Assembly: GCA_950097015.1 (NCBI GenBank)
Contig: CATNEN010000007.1
Coordinates: 8,309,001-8,373,000, forward strand
Source: Macrostomum hystrix
Lineage: Eukaryota; Platyhelminthes; Macrostomidae
Reading direction: 5' to 3'
Length of the DNA: 64,000 bases
The translations under genes were made by a program, and so were the position numbers. A model generated the notes under the pieces. It searched no databases. It saw only the letters and a program-made list of their open reading frames with translations, and had not been told where the DNA came from. Each line of letters opens with the position of its first letter. Positions within the stretch are counted from its first letter, which is position 1. Shown here one piece after another: positions 20,401 through 29,600 of this stretch.

Positions 20401-22011
20401 CAAGCGACCGAAGAAACACAGAGAAAAAATCACTGACTTTTGTTCGTCGAGTTACCGAGCTAGCATTTCGGCTTTCTTTGCCTTACATATTACTTATATC
20501 GGCATGGAAGGATTTGGTTGATAAAATTAAAGTTACATCAGTCGTAGGAATAGTGTCGACTCTGGCGCAGCTCGCTGATTGGCTGGCTGGGTGGGGTGGG
20601 TGTCGGGGTCGGTAGGGTCTGTGGAGGGGGTGGTGTCGGAGGACGGGGTGGGACGGGTTGGAGTAGGGTCCATGGAGGGGATGGGTTGACCATCTCCTCT
20701 ATGGTTGCGTCGGTGGTAGTTGTTTGGTAGGGTTTGAGGTAACTTCGGTGCCTGGGTGGGTAGAGCTTAAGGCTGGTGTGCGTAAGGGTATGGTGGATGT
20801 CGGGCACTGGCATCAAAGTGTTGGGGTCAGGCAGTGACGGAATGTGGTTGTGGAGTCTGAAGTTTAGTGCTTGGGGACTGTAGTGGGGTCTTGGAGTCGG
20901 CGACTTAAATCATTGACTCACGTTGATGAACTCATCGTTGCGGTCTATCATTGCGCCGAACTCAGCCCAGTTTGCCGGCATGCGGCCGAAGGACAGGCCC
21001 TCTAGCTTGGGCAGCGAAGTGTCCGGGTGGGCGTCGATGTGCAACAGCAGGAGCGGGTCCTGGGCGGCGTCTGGCCTCGACAGCGCGTCTGCCAGCCACT
21101 TGAACAGCGCTGATGGATTGGCAGCGAGATTGTGTCTCATTAGTCATTTTAAAGTCCTGCCACCCGAATGGCTGATCCGCTAACCCTGTGTCTCCTCTCC
21201 CACCCCTGTGTCTCCCCTCCCACCCCTGTGTCTCCTCTCCCACCCCTGTGTCTCCCCTCCCACCCCTGTGTCTCCCCTCCCACCCCAGTGTCTCCCCTGC
21301 TACCCCAGTGTCTCCCCTGCTACCCCAGTGTCTCCCGTCCCACCCCAGTGTCTCCCCTTCCACCCCAGTGTCTCCCCTGCCACCCCAGTGTCTCCCCTCC
21401 CACCCCTGTGTCTCTCCTCCCACCCCTGTGTCTCCCCTCCCACCCCTGTGTCTCCCCTGCCACCCCAGTGTCTCCCCTCCCACCCCAGTATCTCCCCTCC
21501 CACCCTAGTGTCTCACCTCCCACCCCAGTGTCTCCCCTCCCACCCCAGTGTCTCTCCTGTCACCCCAGTGTCTCTCCTGTCACCCCAGTGTCTCCCTGCC
21601 ACCCCAGTGTCTCTCCTCCCACCCCTGTGTCTCTCCTGTCACCCCAGTATCTCCCCTGCCACCCCAGTGTCTCCCTGCCACCCCAGTGTCTCTCCTCCCA
21701 CCCTTGTGTCTCCCCTCCCACCCCTGTGTCTCCTTTGCCACCACAGTGTCCGTACCTTCCTGATGCTCTTCGACAATGTAAATCGCAGGCTTCGTCAGAC
21801 CCGCCGGAGCCAGATGGTCGCCGCGGAGCTGCAGCGCCAGCTCGCGGGCCGTCAGCACGGAGCGCAGTCGCAGACAGGCCGCGAAGGTCAGGCAGACCAG
21901 CAGGCAGGCCGGGCGCCAGCGAGCTCGCAGCCAGCGTAGCGACAGGCGCAGCGCAGCGAGCTGAAGCGGCAAGCGGTAGCCAGGGAACCGTAGCAGATTG
22001 GCTGAGGCCAA
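7911..22011 (-). CDS. UPF0489 family protein (C5orf22-like), five exons
   Basis: Coding exons in transcript order are about 21990-21756 (5' edge uncertain), 21109-20922, 10668-10185, 8921-8695 and 8411-7911 (stop TGA at 7911-7913). Donors and acceptors are GT-AG and phases agree at every joint (1, 0, 1, 0). Recognisable family blocks are IYIVEEHQE at the N-terminus, LLHIDAHPD, AAAYAGF, FILDIDLDFL and a C-terminal VTVARSGRDGY. The two acidic motifs HIDAHPD and DIDLDF resemble the metal-binding motifs of the arginase/deacetylase fold; enzymatic activity is inference only and the family's substrate is unknown to me. I find no ATG in frame upstream of VEEHQE in the first exon, so the start lies in another exon. 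The largest intron, 10669-20921, contains a gypsy element in antisense orientation. Confidence 0.8.
8505..8685. repeat. 21-bp array in UPF0489 intron
   Basis: Nine units; on the gene strand each reads TTAGTGAGAATGGACTCTTC and so contains GTGAGA. The array begins at the intron's first bases (donor at 8694). Confidence 0.95.
8695..8921 (-). CDS. UPF0489 exon 4
   Basis: Acceptor TTTATCAG|GC restores the split glycine codon, then reads NSSSHFEAAMHWVNDLATFLLC and onward to PALATDPR. Donor CGG|GTGAGC, phase 0 (227 nt). The exon sits between two minisatellite-filled introns. Confidence 0.8.
8950..10170. repeat. 30-bp array filling UPF0489 intron, about 41 units
   Basis: On the gene strand the unit contains CCGATCCTTCAGTGAGTTCC, with a GTGAGT in every unit. 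Variants differ at GGTGGG/GGAGGG and GGAAC/GAAAC positions. The unit is a multiple of three without stops on either strand. Confidence 0.95.
10185..10668 (-). CDS. UPF0489 exon 3 with DIDLDF motif
   Basis: Acceptor CCTCAG|GCC gives AAAYAGFIDRLVFLRPSWP, continuing directly from NDEFIN of the previous exon. Near its end it encodes FILDIDLDFL, the second acidic motif. It stops at donor TTAG|GTGAGC in phase 1. The following intron is made almost entirely of a 30-bp tandem array. Confidence 0.85.
10690..11095. repeat. 35-bp array, about 12 units
   Basis: Units contain ATTGGGTACTTCAGGTGTCA and TTGAGCACCTTG. It lies near the 3' end of the 10.3-kb UPF0489 intron. Confidence 0.9.
11105..11145 (-). 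mobile_element. SINE 3'-end fragment, diverged
   Basis: CAGTCCATAGACTGAATAGC then TGCATGCAGCC on the minus strand matches the tail of the SINE family with a few changes. Confidence 0.5.
11145..11870. other. Intronic DNA without recognisable features
   Basis: Inside the large UPF0489 intron; no coding support. Confidence 0.5.
11890..12323. repeat. About 135-bp tandem repeat interrupted by the gypsy element
   Basis: Copies share TACGCTCTGCCCTTCACTGT and CTCCAATCGGGTCTAACCCT with CACTGTCTA starting at 11927, 12061 and 12197. The gypsy target site CAGTTTA falls in the next copy, and its remainder (CCCCTAGCCCAGCCGTTG) follows at 17520. Confidence 0.85.
12324..12538 (+). repeat. 5' LTR of gypsy element
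   Basis: 215 bp from TGTGGTAG to CTACGACA, containing AATAAA at 12472-12477. It preserves the uninterrupted site (GCTGCTAGCTAGAGC) into which another LTR inserted in the 3' copy. Confidence 0.92.
12539..13594 (+). pseudogene. gag: gypsy gag with zinc knuckles, interrupted
   Basis: The frame opens with ATG immediately after the LTR and covers a capsid-like region (TRFTLRQ-type helix ahead of PITEFLSRLRKGA). An in-frame TAG lies at 12974-12976. The same frame continues with two zinc knuckles, CKFCGRSHPAGKC and CNKCNKRNHFGSVC, and runs into a protease-like start where the active-site triad is not intact (IDTAE). The frame then departs from the expected protease sequence. Confidence 0.85.
12540..12557 (+). 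other. Putative primer-binding site overlapping gag start
   Basis: TGGCGTCGCGGCTTGGCA begins one base after the 5' LTR. It starts TGG, as expected for pairing with a tRNA 3' CCA end, and overlaps the gag ATG (12539-12541). The tRNA is not identified. Confidence 0.5.
13581..14861 (+). pseudogene. pol: gypsy reverse transcriptase and partial RNase H
   Basis: Contains GLLGRDLL at the protease end, then RT with SYPIPSIEHLFAKL, KVDLRSAYWQI, a catalytic YQDD box at about 14277-14288 and FLGFKISASGI. RNase H begins with LTTDASKGALAAVL. The frame is lost near 14805 and continues in another frame. RT copies the element RNA into DNA; this copy cannot make a full polyprotein as it stands. Confidence 0.92.
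14808..16284 (+). pseudogene. pol: gypsy RNase H end and integrase
   Basis: Resumes RNase H (IFWAIHRLKHYL, RTDHQPLLRFF), then the integrase zinc-binding HHCC segment (VHDTHTGSNAAHKLL ... QCRTC) and the catalytic core with D (HMDWAF), D (VVSDNAAEF) and E (NGAAERAVQTIKK). The integrase frame itself is uninterrupted to a TAG at 16282. It depends on upstream frames that are broken. Confidence 0.9.
16407..17514 (+). repeat. 3' LTR of gypsy element, split by a nested insertion
   Basis: Starts TGTGGTAGTGGCTGCTAG at 16407, is interrupted at 16425-17307, and resumes CTAGAGCTAGCG to end at CTACGACA (17514). A purine-rich stretch with GATGGGGA just before 16407 is the likely polypurine tract. Confidence 0.9.
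16425..17307. mobile_element. Solo LTR of a second retrotransposon nested in the 3' LTR
   Basis: 883 bp beginning TGTTGTGAG and ending TTACAACA, flanked by a 4-bp duplication CTAG (16421-16424 and 17308-17311). Removing the insert and one CTAG restores exactly the 5' LTR sequence. TG...CA ends, 6-bp inverted termini, an internal AATAAA at 16867-16872 and absence of coding sequence point to a solo LTR. Family unknown. Confidence 0.85.
17580..18790. other. Intronic DNA after the gypsy element
   Basis: Apart from the tRNA-like sequence at 17881-17953, nothing supportable. Confidence 0.5.
17881..17953 (-). mobile_element. tRNA-like sequence, probably a SINE head
   Basis: Minus strand has an intact A box (TGGCAGAGCGG) and B box (GGTTCGATCC) at tRNA spacing and a T-arm that pairs (CTAGG/CTTGG). 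The acceptor halves do not pair, so this is a tRNA-derived repeat or pseudogene and not a working tRNA. Confidence 0.5.
18885..20015. repeat. 12-bp GACAGACAGAGA array with variants
   Basis: Units GAGACAGACAGA, GAGACATACAGA and GAGACATTCAGA are mixed; a marker stretch GACATACAGGGAGGCATACA recurs at about 19079, 19248 and 19463, so blocks of about 170-215 bp were duplicated. Open frames on both strands are artefacts. Confidence 0.95.
20015..20915. other. Intronic DNA with a GT-rich stretch
   Basis: 20580-20890 is rich in GGGTGGG/GGTTGG on the plus strand; no clear unit. The rest is featureless. Confidence 0.4.
20922..21109 (-). CDS. UPF0489 exon 2 with HIDAHPD motif
   Basis: Acceptor CAG|CG follows TCTCGCTGCCAATCCAT. 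The codon split G|CG joins the previous exon so that HQE runs into ALFKWLADAL, the same spacing as in other family members. The exon encodes LLLLHIDAHPD, the first acidic/histidine motif, and ends at AAC|GTGAGT in phase 0 (188 nt, 2+186). Confidence 0.85.
21185..21752. repeat. 20-bp array in UPF0489 intron, about 28 units
   Basis: Plus-strand unit TGTCTCCCCTCCCACCCCAG with CTG/CAG and TCC/TGC variants. On the gene strand it begins 5 nt after the donor (GTACG|GACACTGTGGTGG) and copies that sequence. Confidence 0.95.
21756..21990 (-). CDS. UPF0489 exon with the VEEHQE block; 5' boundary unresolved
   Basis: The minus-strand frame reads through a hydrophobic, arginine-rich segment (ACLLVCLTFAACLRLRS) into KPAIYIVEEHQE, the family's N-terminal signature, and ends at donor GAAG|GTACGG (phase 1). 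Relatives start only some 20 residues before this block, so the hydrophobic stretch may be 5' UTR or intron, or an added signal anchor. No in-frame ATG is present, which means an upstream exon or a trans-spliced start. Confidence 0.5.
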
Positions 22012-22300
22012 GTGGGAGGAGAAAGCAGAAGAGGAGGAGAGCGGAAGAGGAGAGGGAGGGGAGATCGGAATAGGAGGGAGAGGAGAGCTGACAGGGAAGA
22101 GGAGCGCGGGAGAGCGTAAGAGGAGGGGAGGAGAGCGGAAAGAGGAGGGGGGAGGAGAACGAAAGCGGAGAGGGAGAGGAGAAAGCGGCCCAGCCGCTTT
22201 TGAAAGAGGCCCAGCAGCAGTTAGCGGAAAGAGGTGGGAGAGCGGGAGAGCGTAATAGGAGGCGGAGGAGAGCGGAAAGTGGAGGGGAGAGGAGAGTGGT
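22000..22300. repeat. Polypurine tract (GGAGAG-rich)
   Basis: About 300 bp of A/G with few interruptions on the plus strand, directly upstream of the recognisable part of the UPF0489 gene. Such mirror-rich purine tracts can form triplex DNA. Confidence 0.7.
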
Positions 22301-22309
22301 AATTTTCAA

Positions 22310-22985
22310 AAGCGCGCTGTTAAACACGAGTGATACCAAAAAGGAGTGAAAACAATGGCAAGTAGACAGCTTTGAGATAAGTTATTGGCGGCAACTAAGC
22401 AGGCCGTGTCATGCTGATAGCTGTTTGATAATCAAGTATAATATAAAAAAGGTCAAATATAGATTTAACAGACATAACATATAAACTGCGATAGTTTTGC
22501 TACATAATAACAGGTAAAATATAAATTTACACAGAGCTCGCCTTTTATATACCCAACCTAGAGCTGAAATCGACAGACGACAATGGACCGGTCAGCGGCT
22601 TGTTTGCAAAAAAAAAATATTCTGGCTTTTGTACTATGTACTATGTACGAGTATATTAAAGTAAAAGAGTTACAACTGAGAAACGCGCGTTTTGGAAGAA
22701 TATATACTTTTGGATCGGGTTTCTATGGTTACGATAATAGAATTTAAAATAATAAATAGGGAATATTATTATACTACTAGTGGAGCAGTAGTTGGTAACG
22801 AATGTAGCACACAATCTGCCAAGTTACCAAAACTTCGCGTCGGGTACAGTCTGCTACAATAGCATAGCAAAGAATGTGTAAAAATATGTTTTTAGCAAAA
22901 TATCCAGAAATCAATAGAAATAAAAAAGTAAACGAAGCATTGTTTGAGAATAATAAAACTGTGTAGCAGCAGCAGCAAATTTACA
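22310..22985. other. AT-rich intergenic spacer between UPF0489 and CCDC66
   Basis: No coding or RNA feature seen; the missing 5' exon of the UPF0489 gene may lie here. Confidence 0.4.
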
Positions 22986-22989
22986 GGCC

Positions 22990-23430
22990 AGTTGTGCCAC
23001 TTAACCCCATTTGATACTCTGGGGGAAGGGGGCTAAGCGGCCAGCTGGGCCACCCAACCCCATTTGATACTCTGGGGGACGGGGGCTAAGCGGCCAGCTG
23101 GGCCACTCAACCCCATTTGATACTCTGGGGGAAGGGGGCTAAGCGGCCAGCTGGGCCACCCAAACCCATTTGATATTCTGGGGGACGGGGGCTAAGCGGC
23201 CAGCTGGGCCACTCAACCCCATTTGATACTCTAGGGGAAGGGGGCTAAGCGGCCAGTTGGGCCACTCAACCCCATTTGATACTCTGGGGGAAGGGGGCCA
23301 GGCGGTCAGCTGGGCCACCCAACCCCATTTGATATTCTGGGGGAAGGGGGCCAGGCGGTCAGCTGGGCCACCCAACCCCATTTGATATTCTGGGGGAAGG
23401 GGGCCAGGCGGTCAGCTGGGCCACTCATCA
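22990..23430. repeat. 53-bp array, about eight units
   Basis: Units contain ACCCCATTTGATACTCTGGG and CTAAGCGGCCAGCTGGGCCA. It lies just past the CCDC66 poly(A) signal. Confidence 0.92.
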
Positions 23431-23545
23431 CATATTTAAGTATACAGAGTATTTTAAGTAGCTCTTTTATCATGTGCTCGAGATCAATTTGTTAGTGCTG
23501 ATAAACATGGATCTATGTTTATTTATGCGGCCCAGCAATCGCAGC

Positions 23546-23683
23546 TCAAGCCGCGGATAGAGAAATCTCGATCTCCTTCTGCTTCTCAAGCAGGCCGCGC
23601 CGAATCGTGGACAGCTGCTGCAGGATGGCGTCCTGCCGGGCCGTCGGAGTGTCCTTCACCAAGCCCGGGTGGAAGATGGGATC
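23546..23683 (-). CDS. CCDC66: CCDC66 terminal exon
   Basis: Acceptor AACTAG|GAT then DPIFHPGLVKDTPTARQDAI and LQQLSTIRRGLLEKQKEIE, a C-terminal amphipathic helix, ending in TGA at 23546-23548. A minus-strand AATAAA at about 23518-23523 lies 20-30 nt past the stop and would give a very short 3' UTR. Confidence 0.75.
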   Translation of the reverse strand, partial: DPIFHPGLVKDTPTARQDAILQQLSTIRRGLLEKQKEIEISLSAA

Positions 23684-26600
23684 CTAGTTGCGAGGGGAAT
23701 CGAATGATGCGCTGTTTAAATTTGACCCTGAGTTCGATCACAAATAATTCATTACCGATAATTGAAAAATCATTCGATAGATAATACACAGCTAAGATGA
23801 CAAAAGGATAGACCTTAAAGATAAGAAGTGCGAATTACAAAACAGTTAGCATAGGCGTTGAACAAAAACGTTTATATTCACAGAAATCTAAAAACAGCTA
23901 GACGCCTATAAGCTCCGATGTCAAAATCTTCACCTCTGCTACGTTAAATTGAATTCCTTCCCCAAATTGTCACTGGCGGAACCTCCGACTCTAAAACCAT
24001 AACCAAAATGTACACTGACAGAATCTCCGACTCTAAAACCCTTACCAAAATGTACACTGGCGGAATCTCTGACTCTAAAACCCTAACCAAAATGTACACT
24101 GGCGGAACCTCCGCCTCTAAAACCCTAACCAAAATGTACACTGACAGAATCTCCGCCTCTAAAACCCTAACCAAAATGTACACTGACAGAATCTCCGACT
24201 CTAAAACCCTAAACAAAATGTACACTGGCGGAACCTCCGCCTCTAAAACCCTAACCAAAATGTACACTGACAGAATCTCCGACTCTAAAACCCTAACCAA
24301 AATGTACACTGGCGGAACCTCCGCCTCTAAAACCCCAACCAAAATGTACACTGACGGAACCTCCGCCTCTAAAACCCTAACCAAAATGTACACTGACAGA
24401 ATCTCCGACTCTAAAACCCTAACCAAAATGTACACTGGCGGAACCTCCGCCTCTAAAACCCCAACCAAAATGTACACTGACGGAACCTCAGCCTCTAAAA
24501 CCCTAACCAAAATGTACACTGACATAATCTCTGACTCTAAAACCCTTACCAAAATGTACACTGACGGAATCTCCGACTCTAAAACCCTAACCAAAATGTA
24601 CACTGGCGGAACCTCCGCCTCTAAAAAACCCTAACCAAAATGTACACTGACAGAATCTCCGCGTTCAAAACAACCAAATCCCAAACCCTACCAAAATTCG
24701 TCTATTGGTATTGCAGTGGCTTAAATGGCTTAAATTAAAAGAATATCAATATCATATATTGCAAATGTAAACAAGCAAAAAAGTTACTGATGGCTTTGAG
24801 AAGGAAACACATAGAAGATTCTGAATCTTTCAAAGCACAGTGACTTAAAAAAATTTCTTGAAAATATTCGGCACAAACCGAAGGCGGTGCGGCTCGCGCC
24901 TTGACAACAGCTGCGCCGCCGGCGACTGGTAAAGTGGCAGCCGCGGCGGCAGCGGCGGCGGCGCGCCGATTGGGCGCTCGGAGAGTGGATGTTGCTGGCT
25001 CAGCCTTGCTAATCTTGGGCCAAACATTGTAATAATTATAAGATCAATTATACGAGTATTTATCCTGCAATTACACCAAATCAGTATTATATACATCGAT
25101 TGATTGCACACTCTAATAAAAACCGGAGCGCTAACACTATCATCGCTACTGTAAGTAGGAGCAATGAATGTGAAATCAAAGCAAAATCAAAATAAGATGT
25201 TTATTAAATCGATCATCACTTCAGGAATTCAATAAAGGAGCGCTCCGATTGACGGGACTGACTTCTGTTTGTCAGTGTTTGATCAAAAAAGAGTTAGCAA
25301 ATCTAAAAAAACAACCTCGATGAAAGTTTAGTGCTGCTAGTCGATCACGTACCAAGCGAATATTTTTGGCACAGCAATTTCACAACAGCAGATGATGGTT
25401 GAAATTGTGCTCATGACTGCAAACAGAGGGAAAAAACAGGAAGAGTCCTGGATAAAGTTTTCAAAGAACTTTAATTTTCTTGGATTTGAGACAGTAAAAC
25501 CAGTGGTGGGTCTACTCCAGCCAATCAGAGATGCCGGCCAGTGAAGAGTGACAATTGTTGGACTCCAGCCAATCAGAGAGGCCGGCCAGTGAAGAGTGAC
25601 AATTGTTGGACTTCAGCCAATCAGAGGGACCGGCCAGTGAAGAGTGACAATTTTAGGACTCCAGCCAATCAGAGGGACCGGTCAGTGAAAAGTGACAATT
25701 ATTGGACTCCAGCCAATCAGAGAGGCCGGCCAGTGAAGAGTGACAATTTTAGGACTCCAGCCAATCAGAGGGACCGGTCAGTGAAAAGTGACAATTATTG
25801 GACTCCAGCCAATCAGAGAGGCCGGCCAGTGCAGAGTGATGGGATTGTTGGACATTAGCCAATCAAGAGGCACGTCAGTTAAGGTGTTGGACTCCAGTCT
25901 ACCAGAGAGGCATGTCATTGAAGACAGAGAAGGGAGCCAATGAAAGAATGAAGTCTAGTAGTTTGAGAGTCACGACATGTAGGTCCGGGGTTCGATTTTT
26001 GCTCCATTGGAACAATTTTTGTCCTTTAGCGAGATATACTAAACTCTTTGTATTGCGTCCGTTACCCAGCTGTTAAATTGGTACCAGCATCAGCTGGAGC
26101 TGGTGGGTGTGGCGTCTCCCCAGTCCATGGATCAAACTGCTGTACGCCGCCTGTCTGCTGTACATATGACCCAATAGGGGCAGCAGTTGTACATTTATTT
26201 ATTAATTTATTAATTTAATATTTTACATTATTAGTGGCACATGGTTACTCAGGTGTTGCCTAAACATGTCTGGAATAGGATGAAAGAAGAAAAAAGCATA
26301 AAAAAAGCTGAATAAAAATCGATGCCCTGAAATCACCTTGTTGTGCCTGGCCGGCAGCGCCTCTTCGACTCTGGCGTCATCGTAATTCTCCATGGAAACG
26401 CCGTAGTGCGACGGATTGAGGCCGCGGATGTAGGCCCGCCTGGCCAGCTCTCGCGAGGTGGTCTCCCGGCTCAGCGGCAGCGGCTTGGCCGCGGCTGCGG
26501 GATTCAGGAATGCCGAAGTGCGAATGAACTGCTCATCCTGAGGCCGCAGCTGATGCTGCTGCTGGTGCTGCCGCTGAGACAGGTAGTATCGATCGTCCAA

Positions 26601-29600
26601 CGGTTCCAAAACGTCGTCGCGAACCCGCAGCGCCCGGGTCCGTTCGCTGGCCAGGTGGGCCCGCAGGTCGGCGTCGACGGCGGCGTCGGAATCGGCGAAC
26701 CGCGGAGCTTCGGCTTCGTCTGGGAAGGCGTAGGTCTGCAGCACAGGGGAGTGATTTTCAGACAATGAGGCGCGACTTGATTGGAGCATGTAGATGGGAT
26801 CAGTGGCCCGCCGGTTGGATTCCGATGGGATCATGAACTATGGGCTTGATTCAGATGGGATCATGAACCATGGGCTTGATTCAGATCGGATCATGAACCA
26901 TGGGCTTGATTCAGATGGGATCATGAACCATGGGCTTGATTCAGATGGGATCATGAACTATGGGCTTGATTCAAATCGGATCATGAACTATGGGCTTGAT
27001 TCAGATGGGATCATGAACCATGGGCTTGATTCAGATGGGATCATGAACTATGGGCTTGATTCAGATCGGATCATGAACTATGGGCTTGATTCAGATCGGA
27101 TCATGAACCATGGGCTTGATTCAGATGGGATCATGAACCATGGGCTTGATTCAGATGGGATCATGAACCATGGGCTTGATTCAGATGGGATCATGAACCA
27201 TGAGCTTGATTCAGATGGGATCATGAACTATGGGCTTGATTCAGATGGGATCATGAACCATGGGCTTGATTCAGATGGGATCATGAACCATGGGCTTGAT
27301 TCAGATGGGATCATGAACCATGGGCTTGATTCAGATGGGATCATGAACCATGGGCTTGATTCAGATGGGATCATGAACCATGGGCTTGATTCAGATGGGA
27401 TCATGAACCATGGGCTTGATTCAGATGGGATCATGAACCATGGGCTTGATTCAGATGGGATCATGAACCATGGGCTTGATTCAGATGGGATCATGAACTA
27501 TGGGTTGGATTCAGATGGGATCATGACCCAGGGGTTGGATTCAGATGGGATCATGACCCAGGGGTTCGATTCAGATGGGATTATGACCCAGGGGTTGGAT
27601 TCAGATGGGATCATGACCCAGGGGTTCGATTCAGATGGGATTATGACCCAGGGGCTTGATTCAGATCGGATCATGAACCATGGGCTTGATTCAGATGGGA
27701 TCATGACCCAGGGGTTCGATTCAGATGGGATTATGACCCAGGGGTTGGATTCAGATGGGATCATGACCCAGGGGTTCGATTCAGATGGGATTATGACCCA
27801 GGGGCTTGATTCAGATCGGATCATGAACCATGGGCTTGATTCAGATGGGATCATGAACCATGGGCTTGATTCAGATGGGATCATGAACCATGGGCTTGAT
27901 TCAGATGGGATCATGACCCAGGGGTTCGATTCAGATGGGATCATGACCCAGGGGTTGGATTCAGATGGGATCATGACCCAGGGGTTCGATTCAGATGGGA
28001 TTATGACCCAGGGGCTTGATTCAGATGGGATCATGAACCATTGTAATCATGAACTAGGGGCTTGATTCAGATGAGATCATGACCCAGGGGTTCGATTCAT
28101 TTTGAGCAGCAGAGTGTAGTCAAATTTTATAACTAAACTTTAATTGTGGACATTTTATAAGCTTCTTGTTTGAGAGAACATGACAAATAAAGCATTTCCG
28201 GAGAAGGGTTCATTATTTCAATAAAAATCCTTCTCAAGTTCTATGCTAGCTATAAGTCGCCCAATATAGGCGCCCAGAAGGTTTAGCAAAGCTTTTAGCT
28301 TTCGAGTGGAAATTTCAAGTGACTGAGAGACCGCGACTTAACAGCCGGTGCTGACTTGGCCAGCAAGTCACGGCGGGGCTCGACCAATGAGCTCGCGCCC
28401 ACGGAGGGAAACGGAGAGTGGCGGGGTTATAAATGCGAAATGAGACAGAGGAAAATAGAAGACAGAATCAAAAGCACTCAGGCTTTCTGGTAGAGGGACA
28501 GCTGCAGCGAGCAAGGGAGAGAGAGGGAAAGCAAGATTCCAGTCCATGGCGGCCCAAAGCAGCTCGAGACTTCTGCTGCTGCTGCCGTTGCTCCTGACAG
28601 CTGCGAGCCGCCAGCTGCTGCCAACTGTGCGCCAGATTGGCGGCCAGTTTGACAGCGTCCACCGCGGCGCGGCCAGCAGCAGGGCGAATTACCTGTACGT
28701 GTACAGCTTCGTGGAGCGAGCCAATCAGACGCAGGCGGTGCGGCTGCAGGTGGCAAGTCCGGCAGCTAGCCGGGACTACCCGGTGCTTTTCGTGGTCAGG
28801 CAGCAACGGTCCATTCTGTCCTTCCAGGTGCCGGAGATTCCGACCGGCGACCGGCTCTACTCGGAGGTGTCGCGCACGCTCTGCCCGGTTGAGGACGCAT
28901 CGAAAGGCGCGCATGACAAGAACCAGACCATCTACATCGACGTGTCTACGGCCAGCGAGCAGCCGGTGGAGTTCTCGATCAACGTGACTCTGGTAAGGGA
29001 CTTTCAGCTGCAGCTGGACCGCACCTATCACCAGATCATCACGCCGTCGCGACCAAAGTACTTCAAGGTGGTGTTCCCGGAGGGAGCGCGGCGACTCTCC
29101 ATAGCGGCAGAGTCGGAAAATCCGGCCTGCATGATCCTGAGCGCCCAGTCGGTCAGCTGTCCGGTCTACGATCTGGTGCGCAATGTGGAGTTCTCAGGCG
29201 AGTACCAGACAATGTCCACGCGAGCCGAGCTCACGGTGGAGCGCGGAAGCATCAGCGGTGATAGCTTTTACATTGTGTTTGTACTCAAGCCCTCCAGCGA
29301 GCACTGCAGCTTCACTCGGCTGAATAATCTGCAGCCGAGGGTTGTTCCAGACGGCTACAAGATGAAAGCGCCGCTGGCGACCATGACCTCGACGACAGCG
29401 GCTTTTTCTGAGCCAACGGCAGCCACTGTATCCGTGGCACTGGACGCCGTGCCCGCCGGCACAAATAGCAAAGCATTTAGCTTCCGCGTCAGAGTATCGC
29501 TAGACAACGACCAGTACTACCTGCCCGTGTTCGGCGCGATTGCCTTCTTTGCTTGTTTTCACATCATCGCAGCTGTCATCATCTGCGTGCACCGGCGACT

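Noticed and set aside
23985-24650. Interstitial telomeric repeat (CCCTAA seen in units)
   Set aside because: CCCTAA occurs once per 42-bp unit and not in tandem.
24845-25111. Alternative frame of CCDC66 exon 8 (RLPLYQSPAAQLLSRR)
   Set aside because: It looks codon-like but cannot be joined in phase to the exons on either side.
26794-28065. 423-codon plus-strand frame (LDSDGIMNHG-type repeat)
   Set aside because: 30-bp array within a CCDC66 intron; no signal or domain outside the repeat.
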